Below are positions 39,780 through 48,605 of a DNA stretch of 64,000 bases, one piece after another (within the stretch, counting starts at the first letter, position 1; the number at the start of each line of letters is the position of its first letter). The stretch lies in assembly GCF_002095475.1 (NCBI RefSeq), contig NZ_MLFR01000007.1:1-64000 (forward strand). Reading direction: 5' to 3'. Position numbers and translations under genes: made by a program. Below the pieces are notes generated by a model that was not told the origin of the DNA, ran no database searches, and worked only from the letters and a program-made list of their open reading frames with translations. The DNA is from Pantoea rwandensis (GTDB lineage: Bacteria; Pseudomonadota; Gammaproteobacteria; Enterobacterales; Enterobacteriaceae).

Positions 39780-40409
39780 CTATAGTTTGCGCCCTGTCGC
39801 CACAATATACACTTCACGCGAACGTAAACGAGAAGCGTCTGGCTTACGAATTTTCACTTTCGTAAATAGGGAGCGAATTTCCCGCAGGTATTCCTCGAAG
39901 CCATCTCCCTGAAACACTTTCACTACAAAACTGCCGCCAGGTGCCAGGATATCTCGACACATTTCCAGCGCCAACTCTACCAAATACATTGATCGTGGAA
40001 TATCAACCGCAGGTGTACCGCTCATGTTCGGCGCCATGTCAGACATGACAACTTGCACCTTTTGGTCACCTACACGCTCCAGCAATGCGCTTAAAACCGC
40101 CTCTTCACGAAAGTCGCCCTGCAAAAAATCGACGCCGACAATCGGGTCCATAGGAAGCAAATCACAGGCAATAATACGACCATTCGATCCAATTTGTTGT
40201 ACCGCATATTGCGACCAACCACCGGGTGCAGCACCCAGATCTACCACTGTCATGCCGGGTTTGAAAAGCTTGTCACCCTGCTGAATTTCATCCAGTTTAA
40301 ACCAGGCGCGCGAACGCAACCCCTTTTTCTGTGCCTGAAGCACATATTTATCGCTAAAGTGTTCCTGTAGCCAGCGACTGGAGCTGGCCGAACGCTTTTT
40401 ACCCGTCAT
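39780..40409 (-). CDS. rlmE: 23S rRNA 2'-O-ribose U2552 methyltransferase
   Basis: A 209-residue SAM-dependent methyltransferase (RrmJ/FtsJ), the same length as in E. coli. It acts late in 50S assembly on U2552 of the A loop. The SAM-binding loop is [16 protein letters not shown] near residue 57. The catalytic K-D-K set is consistent with [11 protein letters not shown] (Lys near 38), [11 protein letters not shown] (Asp near 124) and [10 protein letters not shown] (Lys near 164). In E. coli rlmE is heat-shock-induced with ftsH. The 173-base gap to ftsH holds no gene. Confidence 0.97.
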   Translation of the reverse strand: MTGKKRSASSSRWLQEHFSDKYVLQAQKKGLRSRAWFKLDEIQQGDKLFKPGMTVVDLGAAPGGWSQYAVQQIGSNGRIIACDLLPMDPIVGVDFLQGDFREEAVLSALLERVGDQKVQVVMSDMAPNMSGTPAVDIPRSMYLVELALEMCRDILAPGGSFVVKVFQGDGFEEYLREIRSLFTKVKIRKPDASRLRSREVYIVATGRKL

Positions 40410-40535
40410 AATTTTTCCAATTAAATCTTCATCGTAGCGATAAATCAGTACGCAATCGGTCGCGTTGATTTGGCGATATACCCGAGATGGCGGTAGAATG
40501 AACCGTTTTCAATCCCTGAGTAAGTAAAAAATACG

Positions 40536-40829
40536 ATGAATCTGAGTACCAAACAAAAACAGCACCTGAAAGGCCTTGCCCATCCACTTAAGCCCGTTGT
40601 TATGCTGGGCGGTAATGGCTTGACCGAAGGCGTGCTCGCCGAAATCGAACTGGCGCTCGAGCATCACGAATTGATCAAGGTGAAAATTGCCTCGGAAGAT
40701 CGTGAAACCAAGCAGCTGATCGTTGACGCAATCGTACGTGAAACAAAAGCTTGTAACGTACAGGTCATCGGCAACACGCTGGTGCTGTATCGCCCTGCAA
40801 AAGAGCGCAAAATTACTCTGCCACGTTAA
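40536..40829 (+). CDS. yhbY: CRM-domain RNA-binding protein YhbY
   Basis: A 97-residue stand-alone CRM domain, a KH-like RNA-binding fold associated with pre-50S particles. It shows LSTKQKQHLKGLAHPLKPVV, the G-x-x-G loop GGNGLTEGV and the C-terminal VIGNTLVLYRPAKE. It is divergent from rlmE across 126 bases and ended by an intrinsic terminator. Confidence 0.95.
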   Translation: MNLSTKQKQHLKGLAHPLKPVVMLGGNGLTEGVLAEIELALEHHELIKVKIASEDRETKQLIVDAIVRETKACNVQVIGNTLVLYRPAKERKITLPR

Positions 40830-40885
40830 TAAGCCGTAAAGGCTGCCATGACGGGCAGAGAAAGTGCCATGCTCCTGCATGGGAT

Positions 40886-40909
40886 AAAAGGCCGCTATGC
40901 GGCCTTTTT
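40886..40909. terminator. Bidirectional terminator between yhbY and greA
   Basis: GGCCGC (40890-40895) and GCGGCC (40899-40904) pair around TAT, with AAAA before and TTTTT after. It serves yhbY and, less directly, the convergent greA. Confidence 0.88.
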
Positions 40910-40956
40910 CCTTTCTTTACAATGTGCGGCTATACATTTCAAAGCGTAGCAATATC

Positions 40957-41433
40957 TTAAAGGTATTCCACCTTTAACACTTCATATTCCACATCGCCGC
41001 CCGGTGTCTTCACAATCGCGACGTCATCCGCTTCTTTTCCAATCAAACCACGCGCCATGGGTGAGTTCACAGAAATCAGATTCAGCTTAAAGTCGGCCTC
41101 GTCATCACCCACAATGCGGTAAGTGAATTCTTCGTCAGTATCCACATTCAAAATGGTCACGGTGGCACCAAAAATAACGCGTCCGGTCTTTGGCATCGAA
41201 GTGATATCAATCACCTGAGCGTTAGAGAGTTTGGCTTCAATCTCTTGAATACGCCCTTCACAAAAACCCTGCTCTTCGCGGGCAGCGTGGTACTCGGCAT
41301 TCTCTTTCAGATCGCCGTGCTCACGGGCTTCGGCGATAGAGGCGATGATGCGCGGACGCTTCACGGTTTTCAGTTCGTTCAGCTCTTCACGCAGGCTCTC
41401 AGCGCCTTTCAACGTCATCGGAATCTGATTCAT
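40957..41433 (-). CDS. greA: Transcription elongation factor GreA
   Basis: A 158-residue secondary-channel factor that makes RNA polymerase cleave backtracked RNA. The N-terminal coiled-coil has the tip acidic residues in [20 protein letters not shown] near residue 38-58. The C-terminal FKBP-like domain includes [28 protein letters not shown]. Length and sequence closely follow E. coli. The leader upstream carries a perfect 28-bp palindrome that may correspond to the GraL leader RNA region. Confidence 0.98.
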   Translation of the reverse strand: MNQIPMTLKGAESLREELNELKTVKRPRIIASIAEAREHGDLKENAEYHAAREEQGFCEGRIQEIEAKLSNAQVIDITSMPKTGRVIFGATVTILNVDTDEEFTYRIVGDDEADFKLNLISVNSPMARGLIGKEADDVAIVKTPGGDVEYEVLKVEYL

Positions 41434-41535
41434 TTTGGCTCCTCGTCATCTATCCTGGTTAACGGCGTCATCCTGACCGGTGACAGCAGAAAATAGCTTC
41501 TGCGGCGCGTTACCTCTTTTCACAAGCAAAAGAAT

Positions 41536-41563
41536 CCTGACCCGGAAAGCTTTCCGGGTCAGG
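41536..41563 (-). ncRNA. Perfect 28-bp palindrome in the greA leader (GraL-like candidate)
   Basis: CCTGACCCGGAAAG (41536-41549) is followed at once by its exact reverse complement (41550-41563), 103 bases upstream of the greA start. On the minus strand it is followed by ATTCTTTTGC, a poor U tract; on the plus strand by GTTCGGTTTTGC. In E. coli a terminator in the greA leader yields the short RNA GraL. This is the best positional match, but the transcript is an inference. Confidence 0.5.
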
Positions 41564-41679
41564 TTCGGTTTTGCATTTTGATACGTATTTTACCCCAGAG
41601 TTCCCTGTGGGTCATCGTTTACTTTGCACCGCCTCGGGACGTAGTATTGACGCCTTCACCCGTCAGTTACCGCGAGATT

Positions 41680-43113
41680 ATGCGATTTTCACGACTTGTT
41701 ACCGGATTAACCTGTGCGTTTATGCTGCAGGCACAAGCAGCCCCCGTTGAAGAATACATGCAGTATTTGCCAGACGGCGCAAACCTGGCGCTGTTGGTAC
41801 AAAAAGTGGGCGCATCAACCCCGATAATCGACTATCACGGCAAACAGATGGCATTGCCGGCCAGTACGATGAAAGTCGTGACTGCGCTGGCGGCTTTACT
41901 GGAACTCGGTCCTGATTTCCGATTCCAGACCACCATGGAAACCAAAGGTGCGGTCAGCGATGGCACACTTAACGGTGATTTGGTGGCACGCTTTGGTGGC
42001 GATCCGACGCTGAGCCGTCAGGATTTGCGCAACATGGTTGCGGCGCTGAAAAAGCAGGGCATCACGCACATCAAGGGCAATTTGGTGATCGACACCTCGG
42101 TGTTCGCCAGCCACGACGCTGCGCCAGGATGGCCGTGGAACGATATGACGCAGTGCTTCAGTGCCCCGCCAGGCGCGGCTATTGTTGATAAAAACTGTTT
42201 CTCCGTCTCGCTTTACAGCGCCAATACGCCGGGCGAAAACGCCTTTGTACGCATCGCTTCCTATTATCCGGCGCATATGTTTAGCCAGGTACGCACCATT
42301 GGCCGTAACAGTGGTGATGGACAATATTGCGAACTGGATGTCGTGCCGGGCGAACTGAACCGTTACACGTTGACGGGCTGCATGCGCCAGCGCGCTGAAC
42401 CGCTGCCGCTGGCCTTTGCCGTGCAAGATGGTGCAGCGTGGGCCGGTGAAATCCTGAAAGCCGAACTGCGTGCCGCCGATATCGACTACAGCGGGCACTT
42501 AGTACGTCAGACGCAAGTGACGCCACCTGGCACCGTACTCGCCTCAACGCAATCCGCGCCGCTGCATAATCTGTTGCACACCATGTTGAAGAAATCAGAC
42601 AACATGATTGCAGATACCGTGTTCCGCACCATTGGCCATCACTATTTCAATGTGCCAGGCACGTTCCGCGCCGGTTCTGATGCCGTACGCCGTATTCTGC
42701 GTGAAAAAGCCGGTGTTGATCTGGGTAACAGCATTCAGGTCGATGGATCTGGCTTGTCGCGCCATGATTTGATCGCGCCGGATACCATGATGCAGGTGCT
42801 GCAATACATTGCTAAAAATGATTCGACGTTGGACTATATTTCGATGCTGCCGCTGGCTGGTTATGATGGCACACTGCAATATCGTGGTGGTCTGCACGAA
42901 GCGGGACTGGATGGCAAAGTATCGGCCAAAACCGGTTCACTGCAGGGCGTCTATAATCTGGCAGGATTCATCACCACCTCCAGCGGCGCGCGCGTGGCCT
43001 TTGTGCAATATCTTTCTGGCTATGCCGTACCGCCTGAAGATCAAAAAACACGGCGTATCCCTCTGGTACGCTTTGAGAGCCGCCTCTACTCGGATATCAA
43101 CAAAAACAACTAA
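41680..43113 (+). CDS. dacB: D-alanyl-D-alanine carboxypeptidase/endopeptidase (PBP4)
   Basis: A 477-residue periplasmic class C penicillin-binding protein, the same length as E. coli DacB. A signal peptide (MRFSRLVTGLTCAFMLQAQA, cleavage after AQA) precedes the catalytic domain. The motifs are SxxK in LPASTMKVVTAL near residue 62, SDN in KKSDNMIADTV near residue 308 and KTG in SAKTGSLQG near residue 415. A large insertion domain lies between the first two. The start follows CGCGAGATT, a weak ribosome-binding site. The stop overlaps the pmrA start (TAATG). In E. coli dacB is followed by obgE instead. Confidence 0.97.
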   Translation: MRFSRLVTGLTCAFMLQAQAAPVEEYMQYLPDGANLALLVQKVGASTPIIDYHGKQMALPASTMKVVTALAALLELGPDFRFQTTMETKGAVSDGTLNGDLVARFGGDPTLSRQDLRNMVAALKKQGITHIKGNLVIDTSVFASHDAAPGWPWNDMTQCFSAPPGAAIVDKNCFSVSLYSANTPGENAFVRIASYYPAHMFSQVRTIGRNSGDGQYCELDVVPGELNRYTLTGCMRQRAEPLPLAFAVQDGAAWAGEILKAELRAADIDYSGHLVRQTQVTPPGTVLASTQSAPLHNLLHTMLKKSDNMIADTVFRTIGHHYFNVPGTFRAGSDAVRRILREKAGVDLGNSIQVDGSGLSRHDLIAPDTMMQVLQYIAKNDSTLDYISMLPLAGYDGTLQYRGGLHEAGLDGKVSAKTGSLQGVYNLAGFITTSSGARVAFVQYLSGYAVPPEDQKTRRIPLVRFESRLYSDINKNN

Positions 43114-43775
43114 TGAAACTGCTGATTGTTGAAGATGATGCGCTGTTACAGTCGGGCCTGGCTCAGGCCCTCAGTGCACAAGGTTATGCCATCGATTGCG
43201 CCAGCACGGCCGCAGAGAGCAACGCATTTTTGCGTAGCGGCCAATACAGTCTGATCGTGTTGGATCTCGGACTGCCGGATCGTGATGGCGCGACGCTGCT
43301 ACGCCAGTGGCGACGTGATGGCATCAACGTGCCGGTGCTGATCCTCACAGCACGTGATGCATTAGAAGATCGCGTCGATGGCTTGGATGCAGGCGCCGAT
43401 GATTATCTGGTGAAACCTTTTGCGCTGGTGGAACTGCAGGCGCGTGTGCGTGCCTTGATCCGTCGTTTTCAGGGACACAGTGACAACTTGCTGCAGCAGG
43501 GCGATCTCACACTGAATTTGAGTACGCAACAGGTATTGCTTGAGGAACGTCCGCTGGAAATCACGCCGAAAGAGTTCGCACTGCTAACGCGTCTGTTGAT
43601 GCGTGTCGGTCAGAACGTCCATCGTGAAACGTTACAGCAGGATCTCTATAGTTGGAATGACGATCCCGGATCCAACACCCTGGAAGTTCACATCCACAAT
43701 CTGCGTCGCAAGCTCGGGAAAGATCGCATCAAAACCGTGCGCGGCGTGGGCTACCGTCTGGAATTACGCGAATGA
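43113..43775 (+). CDS. pmrA: Two-component response regulator PmrA (BasR)
   Basis: A 220-residue OmpR/PhoB-type regulator. The receiver domain has the acidic pocket EDD at 7-9, phospho-acceptor Asp51 in VLDLGLPDRDG, and Lys in DYLVKPFAL near residue 102. The winged helix includes TPKEFALLTRL and NTLEVHIHNLRRKLG. It aligns along its whole length with E. coli BasR, which senses Fe(III) or polymyxin through its kinase and turns on lipid A modification genes. It overlaps dacB by one base and pmrB by four, so peptidoglycan hydrolase and regulator share a transcript. Confidence 0.9.
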   Translation: MKLLIVEDDALLQSGLAQALSAQGYAIDCASTAAESNAFLRSGQYSLIVLDLGLPDRDGATLLRQWRRDGINVPVLILTARDALEDRVDGLDAGADDYLVKPFALVELQARVRALIRRFQGHSDNLLQQGDLTLNLSTQQVLLEERPLEITPKEFALLTRLLMRVGQNVHRETLQQDLYSWNDDPGSNTLEVHIHNLRRKLGKDRIKTVRGVGYRLELRE

Positions 43776-44830
43776 ATAGCATGCGTCAGCGGTTACTGAT
43801 AATGCTGGCGCTGATTCTCCTCACCTGCCAGGTGATGAGCGCCATCTGGCTGTGGCATGAAAGCCGCGAACAGATCAGTTTCCTGGTTAATGAAACCCTT
43901 TCGGCCCAAGCGCGTAATGACCGCGTCGAAAATGAGATCCGCGAAGCGATTGCGTCGCTGCTGCTGCCCTCGTTAGTGATGATAGCGCTGACGCTGCTAC
44001 TCTCATTCTGGGCGATCAACTGGATTATTCGCCCACTGCGTTCGCTGCAAGATAGCCTGGCACACCGCTCTGCCGACAATCTCACCCCGCTGCCGGTCTA
44101 TTCCGAAATGGATGAGATCGTCGCCGTCACATCCTCCATCAATCAGCTCTTATCCCGTCTCGATCACACGCTACAGCAGGAACGTTTATTTACGGCCGAT
44201 GCGGCGCACGAGTTGCGTACGCCTTTGGCAGGACTGCGCCTGCATCTGGAGCTATTGCACCAGCAAAGCGTGCCGCAGAGCGAGATGCTGATTGAGCGCA
44301 TCGATCAATTGATGCATACCGTTGAGCAATTGCTGATGCTGTCGCGTGCAGGCCAAGCGCTGGCGGGTGGCCACTATCAACAACTGTTGTGGCAGAAAGA
44401 CATCATGCAGCCGCTAGAGCCGGAAATGGCCGAACTTTACGAACAACGCCAGCAAACGCTGCACTGGCCACATAACAAAGACATCCCGCAGCAAGGCGAA
44501 GCCGTACTGCTACGCCTAATGCTGCGCAATTTGCTTGAGAATGCCTCACGTTATAGCCCGGAAGGGAGTGAAGTGAGAGTAAATATGCAGCAAGACAAAC
44601 AGCAGGTGATCATCGAAGTGTGGGATCAGGGGCCAGGCATTGAGGCCGATGCAGCGGAAGAATTAACCCAAGCGTTCCGTCGACGCGATCAGCGTTACGG
44701 TGGCAGTGGATTGGGTTTGAACATTGTGCTGCGCATTGTGCAGATGCATCGTGGCAGGCTGGAGCTGATAAACCGTTCAGATAGCAGCGGGCTGATTGCC
44801 CGCTGCTATTTACCGCAACAGCTGCTTTAG
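43772..44830 (+). CDS. pmrB: Two-component sensor kinase PmrB (BasS)
   Basis: A 352-residue inner-membrane histidine kinase. Two transmembrane helices (about 7-27 and 62-82) enclose a short periplasmic loop of about 34 residues. That loop contains EIRE (55-58), an ExxE pattern of the kind that binds Fe(III) in Salmonella PmrB. HAMP follows (about 83-135), then the phospho-acceptor His146 in FTADAAHELRTPLAG, and ATPase boxes NLLENASRYSPEG, DQGPG and GGSGLGLNIV. Signal identity here is inferred. Its stop codon overlaps that of the convergent fepA, with no terminator between. Confidence 0.88.
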   Translation: MNSMRQRLLIMLALILLTCQVMSAIWLWHESREQISFLVNETLSAQARNDRVENEIREAIASLLLPSLVMIALTLLLSFWAINWIIRPLRSLQDSLAHRSADNLTPLPVYSEMDEIVAVTSSINQLLSRLDHTLQQERLFTADAAHELRTPLAGLRLHLELLHQQSVPQSEMLIERIDQLMHTVEQLLMLSRAGQALAGGHYQQLLWQKDIMQPLEPEMAELYEQRQQTLHWPHNKDIPQQGEAVLLRLMLRNLLENASRYSPEGSEVRVNMQQDKQQVIIEVWDQGPGIEADAAEELTQAFRRRDQRYGGSGLGLNIVLRIVQMHRGRLELINRSDSSGLIARCYLPQQLL

Positions 44831-47100
44831 AAGTGGGTGTTGAGGCTCATGTAGTAAGTACGACCTGATTCGTTATAAGTATTGGCACCCGCACCGTAGA
44901 GATAAGCGCCCGTGGTGGCGTTACCGGTGGTTTGCGCATTACCTTCACGGAAGTGACGCTTATCAAACAGGTTGTCGATACCCAAGGTCACGCTGGCGTA
45001 CTTATTCACATCGTAAGTGCCGCTCAGGCCAATGATGGAGTAAGGACTGACTTTATCGGCCGCGCTTCCCGTAACAGGCTGACCTTTGTAGTCATACTTT
45101 TTCGGTGTCTGCGTGCCGTACCAAGTCAGAGTGGTTTGCAGCGACAGGTCCTGCGTTGCCTGCCAGCTCAGCGTGGAGTTCAAGGTGTATTCCGGGATGA
45201 TCGACAGACGATCGCCGGTTTCCTTGTTCTTACTCTGCAGCATGTAAGTGAAGTTGTTGTTCCACATTACGCTATCAGAGAACGGTACGTTAACCGTACC
45301 TTCCAGCCCTTCCACCACCGCTTTCGGTACGTTTTCCCACTTATAGATATCCGTGGTGCCATTCGAGGCTTTACCGACTGCTGCATAACCCGCTTCGATC
45401 TTGTTACGATAATCGTTACGGAACCAAGTCAGACCCGCCTGATAACCTTCATGTTTCCACTCTAGCCCAATCTCTTTGTTGAAACTGTTTTCGGCTTTCA
45501 GGTCCGGGTTACCCTGCAAATAGCAGGCACCAGTACTGGCAGCACAACCCTGACCGTTGCTGTACAGCAGGTAGTTCGGGTTGGTCTGGTACAAGCTTGG
45601 CGCTTTATACGCCAGGCCCGCGCCCATCTTCAGCGTGAAGTCATCACCCAAACCTTGCGACAGGTTCAGAGACGGGCTCCAGTTGTTGCCCACAATCGAG
45701 TGGTGATCGAAACGCAGGCTTGGCGTCAGCATGGTGCTGTCGGTCAGCTCCATGTTGTCTTCAGCGAACAGCGAGAAGATTTCCGCCTTTGAATACGGGC
45801 TGCGGCCAGTATTCGACACGCCTGGCACATCACCGTAGCTCGCAGCCTGGGTGGTTGAAGAGGGATCCTTCATGCTCTGCTGGTTCCATTCGGTACCCAG
45901 CGTTGCCGTCTGATTAATCAGCCATTCGAAAGGAATACTGACTTCGCTGTGCAGCAAAATATCGTCTAACTGAATGGTGTTGAAACCATCGTTAGAGAAG
46001 ATACCTTCGGTACCGCCCGCCAGACCTTCGTTGATACGGCTGTTACGGGTTTTCTCATAACGCGCGTAGGTATTGGTGCTGACACCGTTATCCCAGGCAC
46101 CGGTCCATTTCAACGAGATGTTCTGACGATACAGGCGGTTAGTTTCATCACCATAGAGGCTTTTCACCAGCGCACTGGTGTTGGTGTTCTGCGTATCGCC
46201 TGCGTACAGGTTGCCCTGACGGCTATAACCGGCCTGCAGTTCCAGGGTTTGCATCGGAGCAAACGCCCAGCTCAACAACGCATTGATATCTTTGTTAACT
46301 GAACCTTCACGTCCAGACGGATAGCTGCCCGCATAAGTACCGGTACGTGCCGCTGCGTGGCCATCGTTGATGTCGTAAGCGTCCGCCTGGGTTTTGGCTA
46401 AGCCACCGTACAAACGGAAGTTAACATCATCACCCAATGGGCCTTCAAGGCTGAAGTTGGTGCGTTTTGTGGAACCTTCCGATTTATGTTCCGGAGCATT
46501 TAAGTAGGTGTTCCACGAGCCGTGCCACTGCTGGTCGGTGTATTTCTTGGTGATAATATTCACCACCCCACCCGCCGCGCCGTTACCGTAGCGTACCGCT
46601 GCCGGGCCACGAATCACGTCGATGCGTTCGATCATCTCCGGCGGTACCCAGTTGGTGTCACCGCGCGTATCACGCTCGCCACGCCAACCTAAACGCACTG
46701 AATTGCGGCTGGTGATCGGCATGCCGTCCACCATGATCAGGGTATTCTCCGGGCCCATGCCGCGAATATCAATCTGACGATTGTTACCGCGCTGGCCGCT
46801 GGTTGAGTTGCCAGTGAGGTTGACGCCTGGCATGGTTCGAATGATTTCCGAGACATCGCGCGCAGGAGGATGCTTTTTAATTTCGTCTGCGGTGATGGTA
46901 GACACGCCGGGTGCCTGCAGGTTTTGCTGCTGGGCGGTCACCATTAACGTACCGCCGTTCATGGATTCGGCGTCGGGTGAAGATTGGCTGCTGGTCGTCT
47001 TGCTGGAAGTGTCTGCTGCCCAGGCGCTGCCGGAGAGCAGTGAGGCGCTAAGCCCCAGTTCAATCAAAATAGCTAATGATAATCGTGAATAACGCGTCAT
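44827..47100 (-). CDS. fepA: TonB-dependent ferric enterobactin receptor FepA
   Basis: A 757-residue outer-membrane receptor. A signal peptide ends at AWA, a TonB-box region MNGGTLMVTAQQQ follows, then a plug (about 45-165; LQAPGVSTITADEIKKHPPARDVSEI, DIRGMGPENTLIMVDGMP) and a 22-strand barrel ending in YMSLNTHF. Similarity to E. coli FepA is high along the whole length, including QTNPNYLLYSNGQGCAAS. The ATG at 47100 is preferred because AGGA sits nine bases before it; the ATG at 47109 directly abuts that site. It is divergent from fes, with a Fur box between. Confidence 0.96.
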   Translation of the reverse strand: MTRYSRLSLAILIELGLSASLLSGSAWAADTSSKTTSSQSSPDAESMNGGTLMVTAQQQNLQAPGVSTITADEIKKHPPARDVSEIIRTMPGVNLTGNSTSGQRGNNRQIDIRGMGPENTLIMVDGMPITSRNSVRLGWRGERDTRGDTNWVPPEMIERIDVIRGPAAVRYGNGAAGGVVNIITKKYTDQQWHGSWNTYLNAPEHKSEGSTKRTNFSLEGPLGDDVNFRLYGGLAKTQADAYDINDGHAAARTGTYAGSYPSGREGSVNKDINALLSWAFAPMQTLELQAGYSRQGNLYAGDTQNTNTSALVKSLYGDETNRLYRQNISLKWTGAWDNGVSTNTYARYEKTRNSRINEGLAGGTEGIFSNDGFNTIQLDDILLHSEVSIPFEWLINQTATLGTEWNQQSMKDPSSTTQAASYGDVPGVSNTGRSPYSKAEIFSLFAEDNMELTDSTMLTPSLRFDHHSIVGNNWSPSLNLSQGLGDDFTLKMGAGLAYKAPSLYQTNPNYLLYSNGQGCAASTGACYLQGNPDLKAENSFNKEIGLEWKHEGYQAGLTWFRNDYRNKIEAGYAAVGKASNGTTDIYKWENVPKAVVEGLEGTVNVPFSDSVMWNNNFTYMLQSKNKETGDRLSIIPEYTLNSTLSWQATQDLSLQTTLTWYGTQTPKKYDYKGQPVTGSAADKVSPYSIIGLSGTYDVNKYASVTLGIDNLFDKRHFREGNAQTTGNATTGAYLYGAGANTYNESGRTYYMSLNTHF

Positions 47101-47283
47101 TGTTTTCATTCCTGGATGGCCAGCGAAAAATGCCGTTGGATTCTTGACTGGCGAGCCGGTGAGAATATCCCTGTCCTTGTACGCTGAGTTCCAGACCTGA
47201 CAGTGCCATCCGTTGCATAACTTTCCAAAAAGGAAAGAGTCAGGCGGAACGCGCGCGCTCTTTTTGAGCGGAAACACCCTATT

Positions 47284-47302
47284 GCAAATGCAAATAGTTA
47301 TC
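47284..47302. promoter_or_regulatory. Fur box between fepA and fes
   Basis: GCAAATGCAAATAGTTATC matches the 19-bp Fur consensus GATAATGATAATCATTATC at 13 positions. It lies in the 261-base divergent interval, closer to fes. Read on the minus strand the block GATAACTATTTGCATTTGC looks the same as I recall it from the E. coli fepA-fes control region. Iron repression of both arms is expected. Confidence 0.68.
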
Positions 47303-47361
47303 AATAGTATTAAATATTAATCTTATGTAAATCTTTCCCTACACAGTGACTGGCAGCCCCT

Positions 47362-48573
47362 ATGACCTGGCGAAATGATGTGACCGGTAACGAAGCCTGG
47401 TGGCAGGAGCAACAATCTCAAGGTATTCCACGCGTAGATGTCCAACCGGATGGCACCTGTCTGGTCACCTTCTTCTGGCGGGACCCGCAAGGCAGTGAAA
47501 GTACCTCAAGCACGCAGCGGGTGTGGATCAACATTACCGGCGTGACCGATCATCACCAGAAGCGTCCACCGCAATCCTTGGTGCGCGTAACAGGCACCGA
47601 TGTGTGGTACTGGCAAACGTCGCTTCCTGCCAACTGGCGCGGCAGCTACTGTCTGATGCCCGATGAACAAGCCACCGATTTCTCGGGTGAAGCCGACATG
47701 TACGCACTGCGTCAGTGGTGGCGTGACAAATTCCCTACGGCCAAGGCCGACCCACTCAATAAACTGCGCGGCTGGGCGGGCGGACGCGGCATGGGCGTAT
47801 CGCCGCTGCATCTGCCACAGGCCCCCAATCAGCAAATCTGGCAATCCGTTGACGATGGCACTGCACCCGCCATCGCTTTGCAGCAATATCAGTGGGATAG
47901 CGAACTATTAGGCAATAGCCGCAAAGTGTGGATTTACACCACAGGTGAGTCTGATGCGGCACAACGCCCGCTGGCCATCCTGCTGGACGGACAATTTTGG
48001 GCCAATCAAATGCCGATTGCCGGGCCGTTGCAGCACCTCACTGACGCGAAGAAATTGCCCGCTGCGGTCTATCTGTTTATCGACATCATTGACCGTGAGC
48101 ACCGTAGCCGGGAACTGCCCTGCAACCCACAGTTTTGGCAGGCGGTTCAGCAGGAGTTACTGCCACAAGTGGCGGAATGGGCTCCCTATCACCAACAGGC
48201 CAGCAGCACATTGGTGGCCGGGCAAAGCTTTGGTGGTCTGGCTTCGGTGTTCGCTGCGCTGCATTTCCCGCAAACTTTCGGTAACGCGCTTAGCCTCTCG
48301 GGATCCTTCTGGTGGCCAGAGCGTGGTAATCCGCACGGTTGGCTGTTGCAGGCGCTGGATAGCGGCTTAGCACCCAAACAGCCGCTGCGTTTTTGGCTAG
48401 AGGCCGGAAAACGTGAAGGCTTGATTCTGCAAGCTAATCAACAATTACAACAACAACTTACCGCGGCCGGTTATCAGGTTAATTACCAACCGGTTGAGGG
48501 CGGCCATGACGCGCTGTGCTGGCGCGGTGGTCTGCTCGACGGTCTGCAAGCCCTGTGGCGCAATCCGACTTAA
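47362..48573 (+). CDS. fes: Enterochelin esterase Fes
   Basis: A 403-residue cytoplasmic esterase that hydrolyses ferric enterobactin so that iron can be released. The N-terminal Fes domain (about 1-150) precedes the alpha/beta-hydrolase domain. The nucleophile Ser is in VAGQSFGGLAS near residue 290 and the catalytic His in VEGGHDALCWRGGLLDG near residue 385, with Asp expected between. The start was placed at MTWRNDV. entF follows after 32 bases. The small mbtH-type gene (ybdZ) found there in E. coli is absent. Confidence 0.94.
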   Translation: MTWRNDVTGNEAWWQEQQSQGIPRVDVQPDGTCLVTFFWRDPQGSESTSSTQRVWINITGVTDHHQKRPPQSLVRVTGTDVWYWQTSLPANWRGSYCLMPDEQATDFSGEADMYALRQWWRDKFPTAKADPLNKLRGWAGGRGMGVSPLHLPQAPNQQIWQSVDDGTAPAIALQQYQWDSELLGNSRKVWIYTTGESDAAQRPLAILLDGQFWANQMPIAGPLQHLTDAKKLPAAVYLFIDIIDREHRSRELPCNPQFWQAVQQELLPQVAEWAPYHQQASSTLVAGQSFGGLASVFAALHFPQTFGNALSLSGSFWWPERGNPHGWLLQALDSGLAPKQPLRFWLEAGKREGLILQANQQLQQQLTAAGYQVNYQPVEGGHDALCWRGGLLDGLQALWRNPT

Positions 48574-48605
48574 TTTCATCACGCAGGACGCAAACCGGAG
48601 CAACG

